6,599 bases of DNA from Spirochaetales bacterium (GCA_022785155.1 JALFRH010000251.1:1-6599), one strand, 5' to 3'. Positions 1 to 6,340 are shown, counted from the stretch's first letter. Notes: generated from the sequence alone by a model not told the origin. Program-made: numbers and translations.

Positions 1-216
1 AAACATCACTCTTCTAGGGAAGAATGTGGGGACACTCATTCTATACTCATCCAAGGTCTTAAGGGAGGAAATGATCATCCAATAGAAGGGAAAGAGCACC
101 ACCACCGCCATTACCAGCAGGAAGAGATAGAGAAATACCTGTACAAGTACAAATACCATCTTCTGTCTCAGGCTGGTTTTCTGAATATCTTTTTCATGCA
201 TTATATAATCACCCAT
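1..216 (-). CDS. Carbohydrate ABC transporter permease, MalG/UgpE-like (N-terminal part, cut by window edge)
   Basis: Second inner-membrane permease of a CUT1-type sugar importer; only the first 72 codons are present and the frame runs off the left edge. I translated it by hand: a short charged cytoplasmic start (MGDYIMHEKDIQKTSLRQK), then one hydrophobic helix at about residues 20-51 containing VVVLFPFYWMIISSL, followed by KTLDEY. The pattern 'hydrophobic helix, L-x-P-x-x-W/Y-x-x-x-x-S-x-K' is characteristic of the first membrane segment of MalG/UgpE-family permeases. The start is the ATG at 216, five bases after an AAGGAGG ribosome binding site (222-228); an in-frame ATG five codons later has no such site. 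The ribosome binding site overlaps the stop codon of the upstream permease gene, so the two are surely co-transcribed. The EAA loop and the rest of the protein lie outside the window. Confidence 0.9.
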   Translation of the reverse strand, partial: MGDYIMHEKDIQKTSLRQKMVFVLVQVFLYLFLLVMAVVVLFPFYWMIISSLKTLDEYRMSVPTFFPRRVMF

Positions 217-226
217 ACCAACCTCC

Positions 227-1177
227 TTAATAGTGGACTCTCTTCTTTGAGACCTGCATATTGATCAATGTGACGACGAGAATTATTCCGAAGAGAATCA
301 AAGCTGCAGCGCTTGCCCTGCCCTGGTTGTTCGTAGAGAGGGCATCATAGATGAAGCCCACCATGGTGTTAAGGCGTCCTGCATCGTCTGCCGGTCCCAT
401 CTTTTCACCGAAAATACCCACGATGGAGGTATATTCCTTGAAGCCCCCGATAAATCCGGTTATTACAACGTATGCAATCATCGGGGAAAGAAGAGGAACG
501 GTTATCCGTGTAAAAATTCTTCTTCTGGATGTACCGTCGACCCTTGCAGCATCATAATACTGCTTGTTAATTGACTGGAGGCCGCCCAACAAGATCAAAA
601 TCTTGAAAGGAAGGGCATTCCAGACAATATAGACTATCATGACTGTCATGTTGGCTAGATATGTAGAACCTGTATTGATCCAGTTGATTCTCTTTCCACC
701 GAAGAATTCTATGATGTTGTTTATGATTCCTGCAGTAACTACAATCTCATTTTCAGTGCCGTAGAATGAACCTACGATATTGAACATGGCTGCAAAGACC
801 ATTCCTATGGCAATGCTGTTCGTTACATAAGGAAGGAAGAATATGGTCTGCAGAGGTTTTTGCAGGAACTTTATGGAGTTGAGACATACAGCAATCAAAA
901 GCGCCAATACTGTAGATACAGGAACAGTTATGACACAGAGGATCACGGTATTTTTCAGACACTGCAGAAACTTCTGATACTTCAATACCTTCTGGAAGTT
1001 ACCGATACCGAAGCTGAAGGAGGCGCCTCCTACAGCCTTCAGTCCTGAATAGTTTTCCAAGAAAGCCATTCTCACAGTATTGATGATGGGCCAGACCGTA
1101 AAGAAGAGTAAGAGGATAATCGCCGGAGAGAGATAAATCCAGGCTTTCCATTTATGCTTGCTTTCAACCATCTCCAT
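227..1177 (-). CDS. Carbohydrate ABC transporter permease, MalF/UgpA-like
   Basis: First membrane subunit of the sugar importer; with the second permease it would form the translocation channel bound by the downstream-of-RDD ATPase. It has 316 residues, normal for UgpA/LacF-type permeases (E. coli MalF is much longer because of an extra periplasmic domain). Hydrophobic segments are visible at about 12-35, 74-99, 110-135, 174-199, 229-246 and 289-308, which fits six helices. The cytoplasmic EAA loop, which docks into the ATPase, is clear at 207-230 (YYDAARVDGTSRRR followed by I-x-VPLL). The start ATG at 1177 has a GGAG about eight bases upstream; a second ATG two codons on is also possible. 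It begins two bases after the stop of the ATPase gene, which indicates an operon. Family assignment is firm; the transported sugar is not determinable. Confidence 0.95.
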   Translation of the reverse strand: MEMVESKHKWKAWIYLSPAIILLLFFTVWPIINTVRMAFLENYSGLKAVGGASFSFGIGNFQKVLKYQKFLQCLKNTVILCVITVPVSTVLALLIAVCLNSIKFLQKPLQTIFFLPYVTNSIAIGMVFAAMFNIVGSFYGTENEIVVTAGIINNIIEFFGGKRINWINTGSTYLANMTVMIVYIVWNALPFKILILLGGLQSINKQYYDAARVDGTSRRRIFTRITVPLLSPMIAYVVITGFIGGFKEYTSIVGIFGEKMGPADDAGRLNTMVGFIYDALSTNNQGRASAAALILFGIILVVTLINMQVSKKRVHY

Positions 1178-1179
1178 AG

Positions 1180-2280
1180 TTATTTCTCCAAGTAGATTCG
1201 CTCTTCAGTCTCTTTATTGAAGATAAATGTCTTATATGGTTTGAGAGAGAAAGTGACGCTCTTACCACTATGATCCACACCTGAGTCTGAAGGAATTATG
1301 GCTCTGATGGTAGGTGTAGCCGCACTGCTATTGGAGGCCACAATGGATACATCCCTTCCCATGACCTCAACGGCGTTCATTTCGCAGTGCAAAGGCCCCT
1401 TTTCATCCAAGACAAAGCCCTCGGGCCTTATACCAACCCATACTTCCTGGTCCTCCACGCCCTTTGCATCCATTATCATATCTCTACCGATATATACCTT
1501 TTCATTCTTTACACATCCGGAGAATACATTGATGGGAGGAGTGCCCAGAAACTTTGCCACAAAGAGGTTTGCAGGAGAGTCATAGACATCCTGGGGCTTT
1601 CCGATCTGCTGGACCACACCCAGCTTCATGATTACGATTTCATCGGAGATGCTCATGGCTTCTTCCTGATCGTGGGTGACGAACACCGTGGTGATTTTTG
1701 TCTCCCTCTGAATTCTTCTGATCTCTTCTCTGGTCTGAAGTCTAAGTCTTGCATCAAGGTTTGAAAGAGGCTCGTCAAGAAGGAGGACCCTAGGCATCTT
1801 TACAAGGGCTCTTGCAATGGCCACGCGCTGCTGCTGGCCGCCACTGAGCTCGCTGGGTTTTCTGTCCAGAAGATTATCGATCTGTACAAGACGTGCAACA
1901 TCTATCGCCCTCTTCAGCATTTCGTCTTTTGAGAGTTTATCTTCACCCTTCAGGTTCTGAAGAGGAAAAAGAATGTTCTGTTTTACTGTCAGATGAGGAT
2001 AAAGGGCATAATTCTGGAACACAAGGCCAACCCCTCTGTTTTCAGGAGTAAGATTGGTGACATCGTCCTTACCGAAGAATATCTGTCCTCCCGTAGCCTT
2101 CTGAAGACCGCAGATCATATAGAGGGTAGTGCTCTTACCACATCCCGAAGGCCCCAAAAGTCCCACTAATTTTCCGTCAGGTATCGTAATTGTCATGTCG
2201 TTTACTGCAACTACTTCTTCTCCCGACTTCTTATTTCTGCTGGGGAAAACTTTTGTCAGGTTCTTTAACAATACTTCCAT
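1180..2280 (-). CDS. Sugar ABC transporter ATP-binding protein, MalK/UgpC/MsmK-like
   Basis: ATPase that powers CUT1-type sugar import from the cytoplasmic face. Numbering from the ATG at 2280 (366 residues), the Walker A is GPSGCGKST at 43-51, the Q-loop glutamine is Q89 (VFQNYALYPHLTV), the ABC signature LSGGQQQR is at 145-152, Walker B plus D-loop (LLLDEPLSNLD) at 166-176, and the H-loop histidine is H203 (VTHDQEEA). After about residue 235 comes a MalK-type regulatory/TOBE region with the GTPPIN motif at 246-251 and GIRPEGF at 283-289. Length matches MalK/UgpC. I prefer ATG 2280 over the longer frame's TTG at 2295: 2280 has GAGGAAGG five bases upstream (2286-2293) and gives the usual MalK-type beginning (MEVLLKNLTKVF). 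All catalytic residues are present. In some Bacillota one such ATPase serves several sugar permeases; here it is in cis with both permeases. Confidence 0.95.
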   Translation of the reverse strand: MEVLLKNLTKVFPSRNKKSGEEVVAVNDMTITIPDGKLVGLLGPSGCGKSTTLYMICGLQKATGGQIFFGKDDVTNLTPENRGVGLVFQNYALYPHLTVKQNILFPLQNLKGEDKLSKDEMLKRAIDVARLVQIDNLLDRKPSELSGGQQQRVAIARALVKMPRVLLLDEPLSNLDARLRLQTREEIRRIQRETKITTVFVTHDQEEAMSISDEIVIMKLGVVQQIGKPQDVYDSPANLFVAKFLGTPPINVFSGCVKNEKVYIGRDMIMDAKGVEDQEVWVGIRPEGFVLDEKGPLHCEMNAVEVMGRDVSIVASNSSAATPTIRAIIPSDSGVDHSGKSVTFSLKPYKTFIFNKETEERIYLEK

Positions 2281-2302
2281 TTCTTCCTTCCTCAATCAAA
2301 TA

Positions 2303-3067
2303 TTAAAAATAAGGGTCTCTTTCAACTCTTTCCTTTGCAGCTCTCTTCTTGGCTTCAAGGAGCTCTTCGTCACTTGAATATATCTTCTGTGAGCCATAAT
2401 CCACCACCACGGTATCTGAAAGGATACAGTGGATAAGCTGATTGTTCTTTGTAAAGATAATGCAGAAGAGCTCCAAAAGCAGTATACACAAAAGAACAAT
2501 AGGACCGACAATACCTATTGTGTTCATGAATATCATCATGATTATGAACACAGGTATCATAGTTTCTATTGCATACTCACCAAGTATGGCTCTTATGAAT
2601 AACGATATATGGGATATTCTCACCCCACTGGTTCTCATTACCGCAATACCAAAAATCAAGGAGCCCACTGTTCTGCCTTCTTTGATAAAAAGCGGAATTA
2701 TGAACTCCCAAATCAATATCGAAATAAATATGCCCAAACTTAGGGTCATTATCATCAAGTTGGTTACCATTGAATAGGCTTTCATGGCATCTTTATCTTC
2801 CAAGAGCGCCTTATATGCAGCGTCATAGTCCGCTCTATCCATGTCAGAAAGGGAGTAATACTCCTCTTCTGTTATTCTAAAGGTGACGCCATAGAGGTTT
2901 TCATAATGGGAATAGGAGTCTTCAAGCTTTTCGTTCCATATATCGTAGCCTGAAACGAGGGTGATTATCCAAGCAAAAAGGGTTGCAATTATGGATACAG
3001 CAATAATATCTATAATGCCGGCAGATATTCTTTTGGTGATACTTGCCTTTTGTACCCCTTCTTCCAT
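2303..3067 (-). CDS. RDD-family integral membrane protein
   Basis: Predicted cytoplasmic-membrane protein of the RDD family, whose members are poorly characterised; some have been linked to ion or compatible-solute transport. Numbered from the ATG at 3067 (254 residues), the first helix (about 13-39) holds the family's R and D residues (KRISAGIIDII, R13 and D20). A hydrophilic, Tyr- and acid-rich loop of about 55 residues follows, then a second helix (about 98-128), the G-R-T-x-G-x-x-x-x-G-I-x-V motif (131-143), further hydrophobic stretches at about 164-206, and the closing family motif NNQLIHCILSDTVVVD (208-223). The tail is charged and basic (EAKKRAAKERVERD). I chose 3067 because AGGAGG (3073-3078) lies five bases upstream; the longer frame's ATG at 3100 has no good site. 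A small hairpin (3077-3093) abuts that ribosome binding site. The gene ends 22 bases before the sugar ABC ATPase, so it may lead that operon. Substrate and role are unknown. Confidence 0.85.
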   Translation of the reverse strand: MEEGVQKASITKRISAGIIDIIAVSIIATLFAWIITLVSGYDIWNEKLEDSYSHYENLYGVTFRITEEEYYSLSDMDRADYDAAYKALLEDKDAMKAYSMVTNLMIMTLSLGIFISILIWEFIIPLFIKEGRTVGSLIFGIAVMRTSGVRISHISLFIRAILGEYAIETMIPVFIIMMIFMNTIGIVGPIVLLCILLLELFCIIFTKNNQLIHCILSDTVVVDYGSQKIYSSDEELLEAKKRAAKERVERDPYF

Positions 3068-3138
3068 TACCCCCTCCTGTAAATGAACTACAGATTTCAT
3101 GTTACCCCATTAACGGATTTAGGGGAAGATATTTTATT

Positions 3139-3984
3139 TCACTCATTAAAGACCCCAGCCTTTTCCAACACCTTCGAGTTTCCTTCCTCCACCCTGTTTC
3201 CATCAAAGCCCAGTTCCTCATATCCAACTTTTGGATCCACATCCATGAATCTGATGATCTTCATATTCCTCTCTATTATCTCTCTTCCAGCCCTCAGCTT
3301 CCCTTTCAGCCTCAAAGACAGAGAAGAGTCGGAGAAGGAACCTCTCTCTTCATATTCCTTTATAAAAGAAGACGTTCTCTTTCTCCCCATTCCTTCGATT
3401 CCTTTTATGTTGTCTGCAGCGTCTCCGACTATTGATTTATAAAGGACAAAGTTTGAAGGAGAAAAACCATACTCCTTTATAAACTTTTCCCTATCCCATA
3501 GAACCGATGACTTTCCTCTATATCTCAACACAGAGACCCTATCATCAATAAGCTGGAAAAAGTCGCTGTCGAAGGATGAAATGAAGACTTCCCCCTTCTC
3601 TTTTCCCATGAGGGCAAGGGAAGAAATATAATCGTCTGCTTCTGTGCCTTCAGAGTAGATGTATTTTATATCCATGTAATCCAGGGCCTTTTTAATATGC
3701 TCCTCCTGGGAAAATGGAGTCTCAGTGAAGCTCATCTCATCCCAGTCATCCACTCTGTTTCCCTTATACTCAGGATATATCTCCATCCTCTCTTCAGCTC
3801 CATCTGAATCGAAGACTACTATTACCTTTGTAGCTTCAAGATACTTTATTTCCTTGATTACAAAAGAAATAAAACCTATCGTCCCATGAATTGGCCATCC
3901 TTTTTCATTATAGACGGCAGACGGCATACCATAAAACATCTGAAACAATAGGTTGTTTCCGTCAATAATCAATAATCTTTCCAT
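3139..3984 (-). CDS. Stand-alone 5'-3' exonuclease (Pol I N-terminal domain / FEN-like)
   Basis: Structure-specific 5' nuclease of the FEN superfamily, equivalent to the 5' nuclease domain of DNA polymerase I but without any polymerase domain (281 residues). The metal-binding acids are all identifiable: D8 (IIDGNN), D59 (VVFDSDG), E115/D117/D118 (TEADDYI), D139/D141 (SSFDSDFFQL) and D188/D191 (VGDAADNI). A helix-3-turn-helix DNA-binding element follows at about 187-211 (GIEGMGRKR core). The substrate-clamp residues of the YKxxR motif (Y73, K74, R77) are kept, but the arginine that Pol I carries shortly after the first aspartate (E. coli LYRAYHAFP) is a glutamine here (LFQMFYGMP, Q15). Expected roles are flap or RNA-primer removal and repair. 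The ATG at 3984 is the only workable start: an in-frame stop lies upstream with no ATG/GTG/TTG between, and any later start would lose D8. It has no Shine-Dalgarno. It follows the MATE gene by 40 bases. Confidence 0.93.
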   Translation of the reverse strand: MERLLIIDGNNLLFQMFYGMPSAVYNEKGWPIHGTIGFISFVIKEIKYLEATKVIVVFDSDGAEERMEIYPEYKGNRVDDWDEMSFTETPFSQEEHIKKALDYMDIKYIYSEGTEADDYISSLALMGKEKGEVFISSFDSDFFQLIDDRVSVLRYRGKSSVLWDREKFIKEYGFSPSNFVLYKSIVGDAADNIKGIEGMGRKRTSSFIKEYEERGSFSDSSLSLRLKGKLRAGREIIERNMKIIRFMDVDPKVGYEELGFDGNRVEEGNSKVLEKAGVFNE

Positions 3985-3990
3985 AAATTT

Positions 3991-3999
3991 AGAATAGCA
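3991..3999 (-). promoter_or_regulatory. Candidate extended -10 promoter of the exonuclease gene (possible leaderless start)
   Basis: Reading the minus strand, TGCTATTCT fits an extended -10 element (TG-n-TATTCT, hexamer at 3991-3996). Six bases (AAATTT) then separate it from the ATG, so transcription starting at the normal distance would begin on the A of the start codon at 3984. No convincing -35 box lies 16-18 bases further upstream, which extended -10 promoters do not always need. The hexamer also forms the downstream arm of a 7-bp inverted repeat (3991-3997 and 4015-4021). The assignment is inference from motif and spacing only. Confidence 0.4.
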
Positions 4000-4024
4000 T
4001 ACTTCCCTTATTCCCTATTCTCCA

Positions 4025-5401
4025 CTATATCTTTTTTTCCCTTTCATCGATTTTTCTCAGGGAAGCACGGAACTGGAAGTAGAAAATAATGGCGGTACAT
4101 GTAACAGCCATAAAGTCTGCTATAGGCTCTGCGGCAAATACTCCCATGGTCTTATTCTGGAAGAAGTGTGGTATTATATAGATCATAGGAATGAGAAGTA
4201 CGAACTTTCTCAGTACTGCGACAATAATACTTGATACGGCGTTTCCTACAGCTATGAAAGTCATCTGACAGGAGATCTGTATTCCAAACACCAAAGTCGC
4301 CCCCATATATACTCTCAGAGCCTTGGATGCATACTCCACCAGAAGAGGGTCCGGGGAGAATATGGAAGCGAAGACTGAAGGAAAGAGTTCTATGAGAACC
4401 CAAAGTACAAATGAAAATGCAAAGGAAGATAATAGGAGATATTTAAAACACTTCTTCACTCTTTCCTTGTCTCCCTTTCCATAGCTGTAGGAGATTATTG
4501 GCTGGGCTCCTTGGGATATTCCCTGTAAGGGCAGCATTCCCATCTGCATTACTGACGCCGAGATTGTCATGGCTCCCACTGCAATATCTCCGCCATACTT
4601 AAGGAGAGAAGAGTTGAAACATACGCTTATTATGCTTTCAGTGCTCTGCATTATAAATGTGCTGATTCCTAGGGCAAGACATGAAAATAGTAAGGATGGC
4701 ACTATTTTCAGCCTAGTAATCTTTAGTCTTAATATGGACTTGTCACTGGAAATGTAGGCTACGCACAAAATGGAAGAGACACATTGGCTGATGATGGTTG
4801 CCAGGGCGGCACCCTTTACCCCCATTCCGAAGCCAAAGATAAAGATTGGGTCCAGGATGATATTCAATACCGCTCCTATTACGACTACAAACATACTCAC
4901 TGTAGTCTTGCCTTGGGCGGTAATAAAGGCATTCATACCAAGCGTCATCTGGACAAATAGTGTGCCCGATGCATATATGGTCATATATGATGAAGCGTAA
5001 TAAATAGTATTTTCACTGGCTCCGAAGGTCAGGAGCATCGGTTTGTTCCATATAACCAGCACTACTGAAATCACCAGGGATATTATAAAAAGGAAGGAGA
5101 AACAGGAACCCAGGATTTTCTCCGCCTCTTCCTTGTCCCCCCTACCCATGGCGATGGAGGCCTTCGGTGCACCTCCACTGGCGACTAAGGATGAAAAGGC
5201 GGACACCACCATAATGATGGGGAAACATACCCCGACTCCTGTCAGCGCAAGACTTCCTTCCCCGGGAATATGTCCTAGATATATTCTATCTACAACGTTA
5301 TAAAGCATGTTTATGATCTGGGCCACCACTGTAGGCACAGCCAGCTTAAAGAGCAAAGGTCCTATAGGTGCCGTACCCAGCTCTGTGTTATCTCTCTCCA
5401 T
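4025..5401 (-). CDS. MATE-family multidrug/cation efflux pump, MepA-like
   Basis: Twelve-helix membrane antiporter expected to export drugs or other organic cations using an ion gradient. The 458-residue length is typical. Two homologous halves are visible, about 10-220 and 230-450. Family landmarks include PTVVAQIINMLYNVVDRIYLGH (two adjacent pieces at 23-44), GAPKASIAMGRGDKEEAEK (78-95), NIILDPIFIFGFGMGVKGAA (180-199, with a conserved helix aspartate at D184) and GISQGAQPIISYSYGKGD (294-311). The C-terminus is short and charged (LRKIDEREKKI). The ATG at 5401 shares one base with the MarR stop codon (TAATG), with GAGGA about seven bases upstream, so translation is likely coupled to the regulator. 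Its position behind a MarR gene with an operator supports an inducible efflux role. The exact substrate is not readable from sequence. Confidence 0.95.
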   Translation of the reverse strand: MERDNTELGTAPIGPLLFKLAVPTVVAQIINMLYNVVDRIYLGHIPGEGSLALTGVGVCFPIIMVVSAFSSLVASGGAPKASIAMGRGDKEEAEKILGSCFSFLFIISLVISVVLVIWNKPMLLTFGASENTIYYASSYMTIYASGTLFVQMTLGMNAFITAQGKTTVSMFVVVIGAVLNIILDPIFIFGFGMGVKGAALATIISQCVSSILCVAYISSDKSILRLKITRLKIVPSLLFSCLALGISTFIMQSTESIISVCFNSSLLKYGGDIAVGAMTISASVMQMGMLPLQGISQGAQPIISYSYGKGDKERVKKCFKYLLLSSFAFSFVLWVLIELFPSVFASIFSPDPLLVEYASKALRVYMGATLVFGIQISCQMTFIAVGNAVSSIIVAVLRKFVLLIPMIYIIPHFFQNKTMGVFAAEPIADFMAVTCTAIIFYFQFRASLRKIDEREKKI

Positions 5402-5826
5402 TACACGTTCCTCATTATATTTTCTTCTATTTTTTCAAAGGACTTATTGGTGTCCATCAATTCTTTTTCATCAAGTCCATCCAACAAAATGTCCATAAAC
5501 CTGTTCTGGGCCTTTCTTCCCTCTTCCACGATGGCTTCTGTATTTTTCAACTCCAAAATGGATGAGCGCTTGTCGCAAGGATCCATGGTCCTCTCCAAGA
5601 GGCCTCTCTCTTCAAGGGAGAGGATAGTCATGGACACATGGCTCTTTGCTATTCCCAGGACCTCCACAATATCCGAGGCCTTCTTATATTCCCTATTGTT
5701 GGCAAGGAACATTATCACGATGAATTCCATAAATGTAAGGCCAAACTTATCCCTCACAGGAAGAGAAACCTTGTCATATAGATTAAGGCCTTGACGAAAG
5801 CTAAGATAAATGTCTAACTTCTTCAT
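5401..5826 (-). CDS. MarR-family transcriptional regulator of the adjacent efflux pump
   Basis: Small winged-helix repressor, 141 residues, probably acting as a dimer that releases DNA upon binding a small ligand and so controls the MATE pump behind it. The helix-turn-helix is at about 46-75 (KKASDIVEVLGIAKSHVSMTILSLEERGLLER) written here in parts: KKASDIVEVLGIAKSHV and SMTILSLEERGLLER. The wing follows with the MarR-type D-x-x-D-K-R core (DPCDKRSSILEL, 82-93). Flanking helices at about 5-40 and 96-138 would form the dimer interface. There is a single cysteine, C84, in the wing; whether it senses oxidants is unknown. The ATG at 5826 lies inside a perfect inverted repeat that also covers the -10 box, which argues for autorepression. 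No Shine-Dalgarno precedes it; the predicted leader is only about 15 bases. The gene overlaps the MATE gene by one base. Confidence 0.92.
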   Translation of the reverse strand: MKKLDIYLSFRQGLNLYDKVSLPVRDKFGLTFMEFIVIMFLANNREYKKASDIVEVLGIAKSHVSMTILSLEERGLLERTMDPCDKRSSILELKNTEAIVEEGRKAQNRFMDILLDGLDEKELMDTNKSFEKIEENIMRNV

Positions 5827-5852
5827 ATTTAGTTCTTTTTCGAACTAAATAT
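5825..5852 (-). promoter_or_regulatory. Inverted-repeat operator, probable MarR binding site
   Basis: A perfect inverted repeat with 11-bp arms, ATATTTAGTTC (5825-5835) and GAACTAAATAT (5842-5852), separated by six bases. It covers five of the six -10 bases, the predicted transcription start and the first two bases of the MarR start codon. Size, symmetry and AT-rich outer parts fit a MarR dimer site. In RNA only the downstream portion would be transcribed, so it should act as DNA operator rather than as a hairpin in the main transcript. Binding by this MarR is inferred from position. Confidence 0.75.
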
Positions 5853-5876
5853 ATGCCTCATGATAGTCTTGGTCAA
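5848..5876 (-). promoter_or_regulatory. Sigma-70-type promoter of the marR-MATE operon
   Basis: On the minus strand there is TTGACC (5871-5876), a spacer of exactly 17 bases, and TATATT (5848-5853): five of six matches to each consensus hexamer with ideal spacing. The predicted start point is near 5841, leaving a leader of about 15 bases before the MarR ATG at 5826. It lies between the XRE-AbrB stop codon (5893) and MarR, and no terminator is seen in that gap, so read-through from the upstream gene may add to it. Confidence 0.8.
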
Positions 5877-5892
5877 CCCACTCCAATACTAT

Positions 5893-6315
5893 TTATTCCA
5901 CATCTTTTTCTATTAGGGAAAACATGTCCACAATCTGCTTCTTGGGAACCAAGGCAAAGCCTCTCTCTTCGTCCCCCAGTATTGCAAGCTCATTTCCTAT
6001 GGAGAGGGAGAACAGCTCCAGAGCTTTCTTTGGCAGCACCACCGATCCATCTTCCCTTATTTTTGTCATACCGAAGAAATACTTTCCCTTTGGGGCGACT
6101 CCAACCACCTTCTGGTCTTCATCTACGTTTCCTACCAATGCGTCTATAGTTACATCAAAGAGAGATGAAAGCCTCAAGAGAGAAGAACAATCAGGTTCGC
6201 TCTCTCCCCTTTCCCACTTGGCCACTGTCTGTCGGGAAACATTGATCTTCTCACTTAGAGCTTCTTGAGTGAGTCCATTTCTTTTTCTTAGAAATATTAT
6301 GTTCTCTCCAACCAT
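5893..6315 (-). CDS. XRE-family helix-turn-helix regulator with C-terminal AbrB/MazE-like domain
   Basis: Predicted DNA-binding regulator of 140 residues with two DNA-binding folds. Residues about 4-60 are an XRE/Cro helix-turn-helix: LRKRNGLTQEALSEKINVSR followed by QTVAKWERGESEPD, ending in the usual LSSLFDVTIDALV. Residues about 80-125 match the SpoVT/AbrB swapped-hairpin pattern (GMTKIREDGSVVLPKKALEL, then GNELAILGDEERGFALV). This combination is found in Bacillota as a recognised two-domain architecture; targets are generally unknown. The ATG at 6315 is the only reasonable start, since an in-frame TAG lies four codons upstream, yet no Shine-Dalgarno is present. It is transcribed toward the MarR gene, with 66 bases between them; a regulatory link is possible but not shown. 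The MazE-like fold resembles antitoxins, but no toxin partner is seen next to it. Confidence 0.9.
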   Translation of the reverse strand: MVGENIIFLRKRNGLTQEALSEKINVSRQTVAKWERGESEPDCSSLLRLSSLFDVTIDALVGNVDEDQKVVGVAPKGKYFFGMTKIREDGSVVLPKKALELFSLSIGNELAILGDEERGFALVPKKQIVDMFSLIEKDVE

Positions 6316-6321
6316 GGAATG

Positions 6322-6340
6322 ACTCTACCACAATTAGAGT
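6322..6340 (-). repeat. Small inverted repeat upstream of the XRE-AbrB gene
   Basis: ACTCTA (6322-6327) and TAGAGT (6335-6340) are exact complements separated by seven bases, located 7 to 25 bases before the start codon. The repeat overlaps a possible -10 box. It could be an autoregulatory site for the XRE domain, but six-base arms occur by chance and there is no second copy in the window. Confidence 0.35.

Noticed and set aside
1387..1764. Plus-strand open frame of 125 codons
   Set aside because: It lies wholly antisense to the ABC ATPase, which has every family motif; the plus-strand peptide shows no domain and there is no convincing ribosome binding site.
2281..2295. TTG at 2295 as start of the ABC ATPase
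   Set aside because: No ribosome binding site precedes it, whereas ATG 2280 has GAGGAAGG at ideal distance and gives the usual MalK-type N-terminus.
3077..3093. Hairpin abutting the RDD ribosome binding site as a riboswitch or thermosensor
   Set aside because: Five Watson-Crick pairs plus one wobble, covering only the edge of the AGGAGG; too weak and simple to call a regulatory RNA.
3068..3100. ATG at 3100 as start of the RDD protein
   Set aside because: It lacks a good ribosome binding site; AGGAGG sits five bases before the ATG at 3067, and the extra residues add nothing to the RDD domain.
3105..3125. CCCC/GGGG hairpin after the exonuclease gene as a terminator
   Set aside because: The stem is only four base pairs with a long loop and no U-run on the minus strand.
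3043..3442. Two overlapping plus-strand open frames opposite the exonuclease 3' end and the RDD start
   Set aside because: They overlap each other in different frames, are rich in Ser/Pro/Phe as expected for antisense of a Glu/Lys-rich gene, and resemble no known protein.
3991..4021. 7-bp inverted repeat (AGAATAG / CTATTCT) before the exonuclease as an operator or attenuator
   Set aside because: AT-rich short arms with a 17-base spacer and no U-run; likely chance, so only mentioned with the promoter.
5825..5852. The MarR-proximal palindrome as a transcription terminator
   Set aside because: It lies at a promoter, its arms are AT-rich, and neither strand has a T-run after it.
5447..6268. Plus-strand open frames opposite MarR and XRE-AbrB
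   Set aside because: Low-complexity Ser/Pro/Leu peptides antisense to well-recognised genes; treated as shadows.
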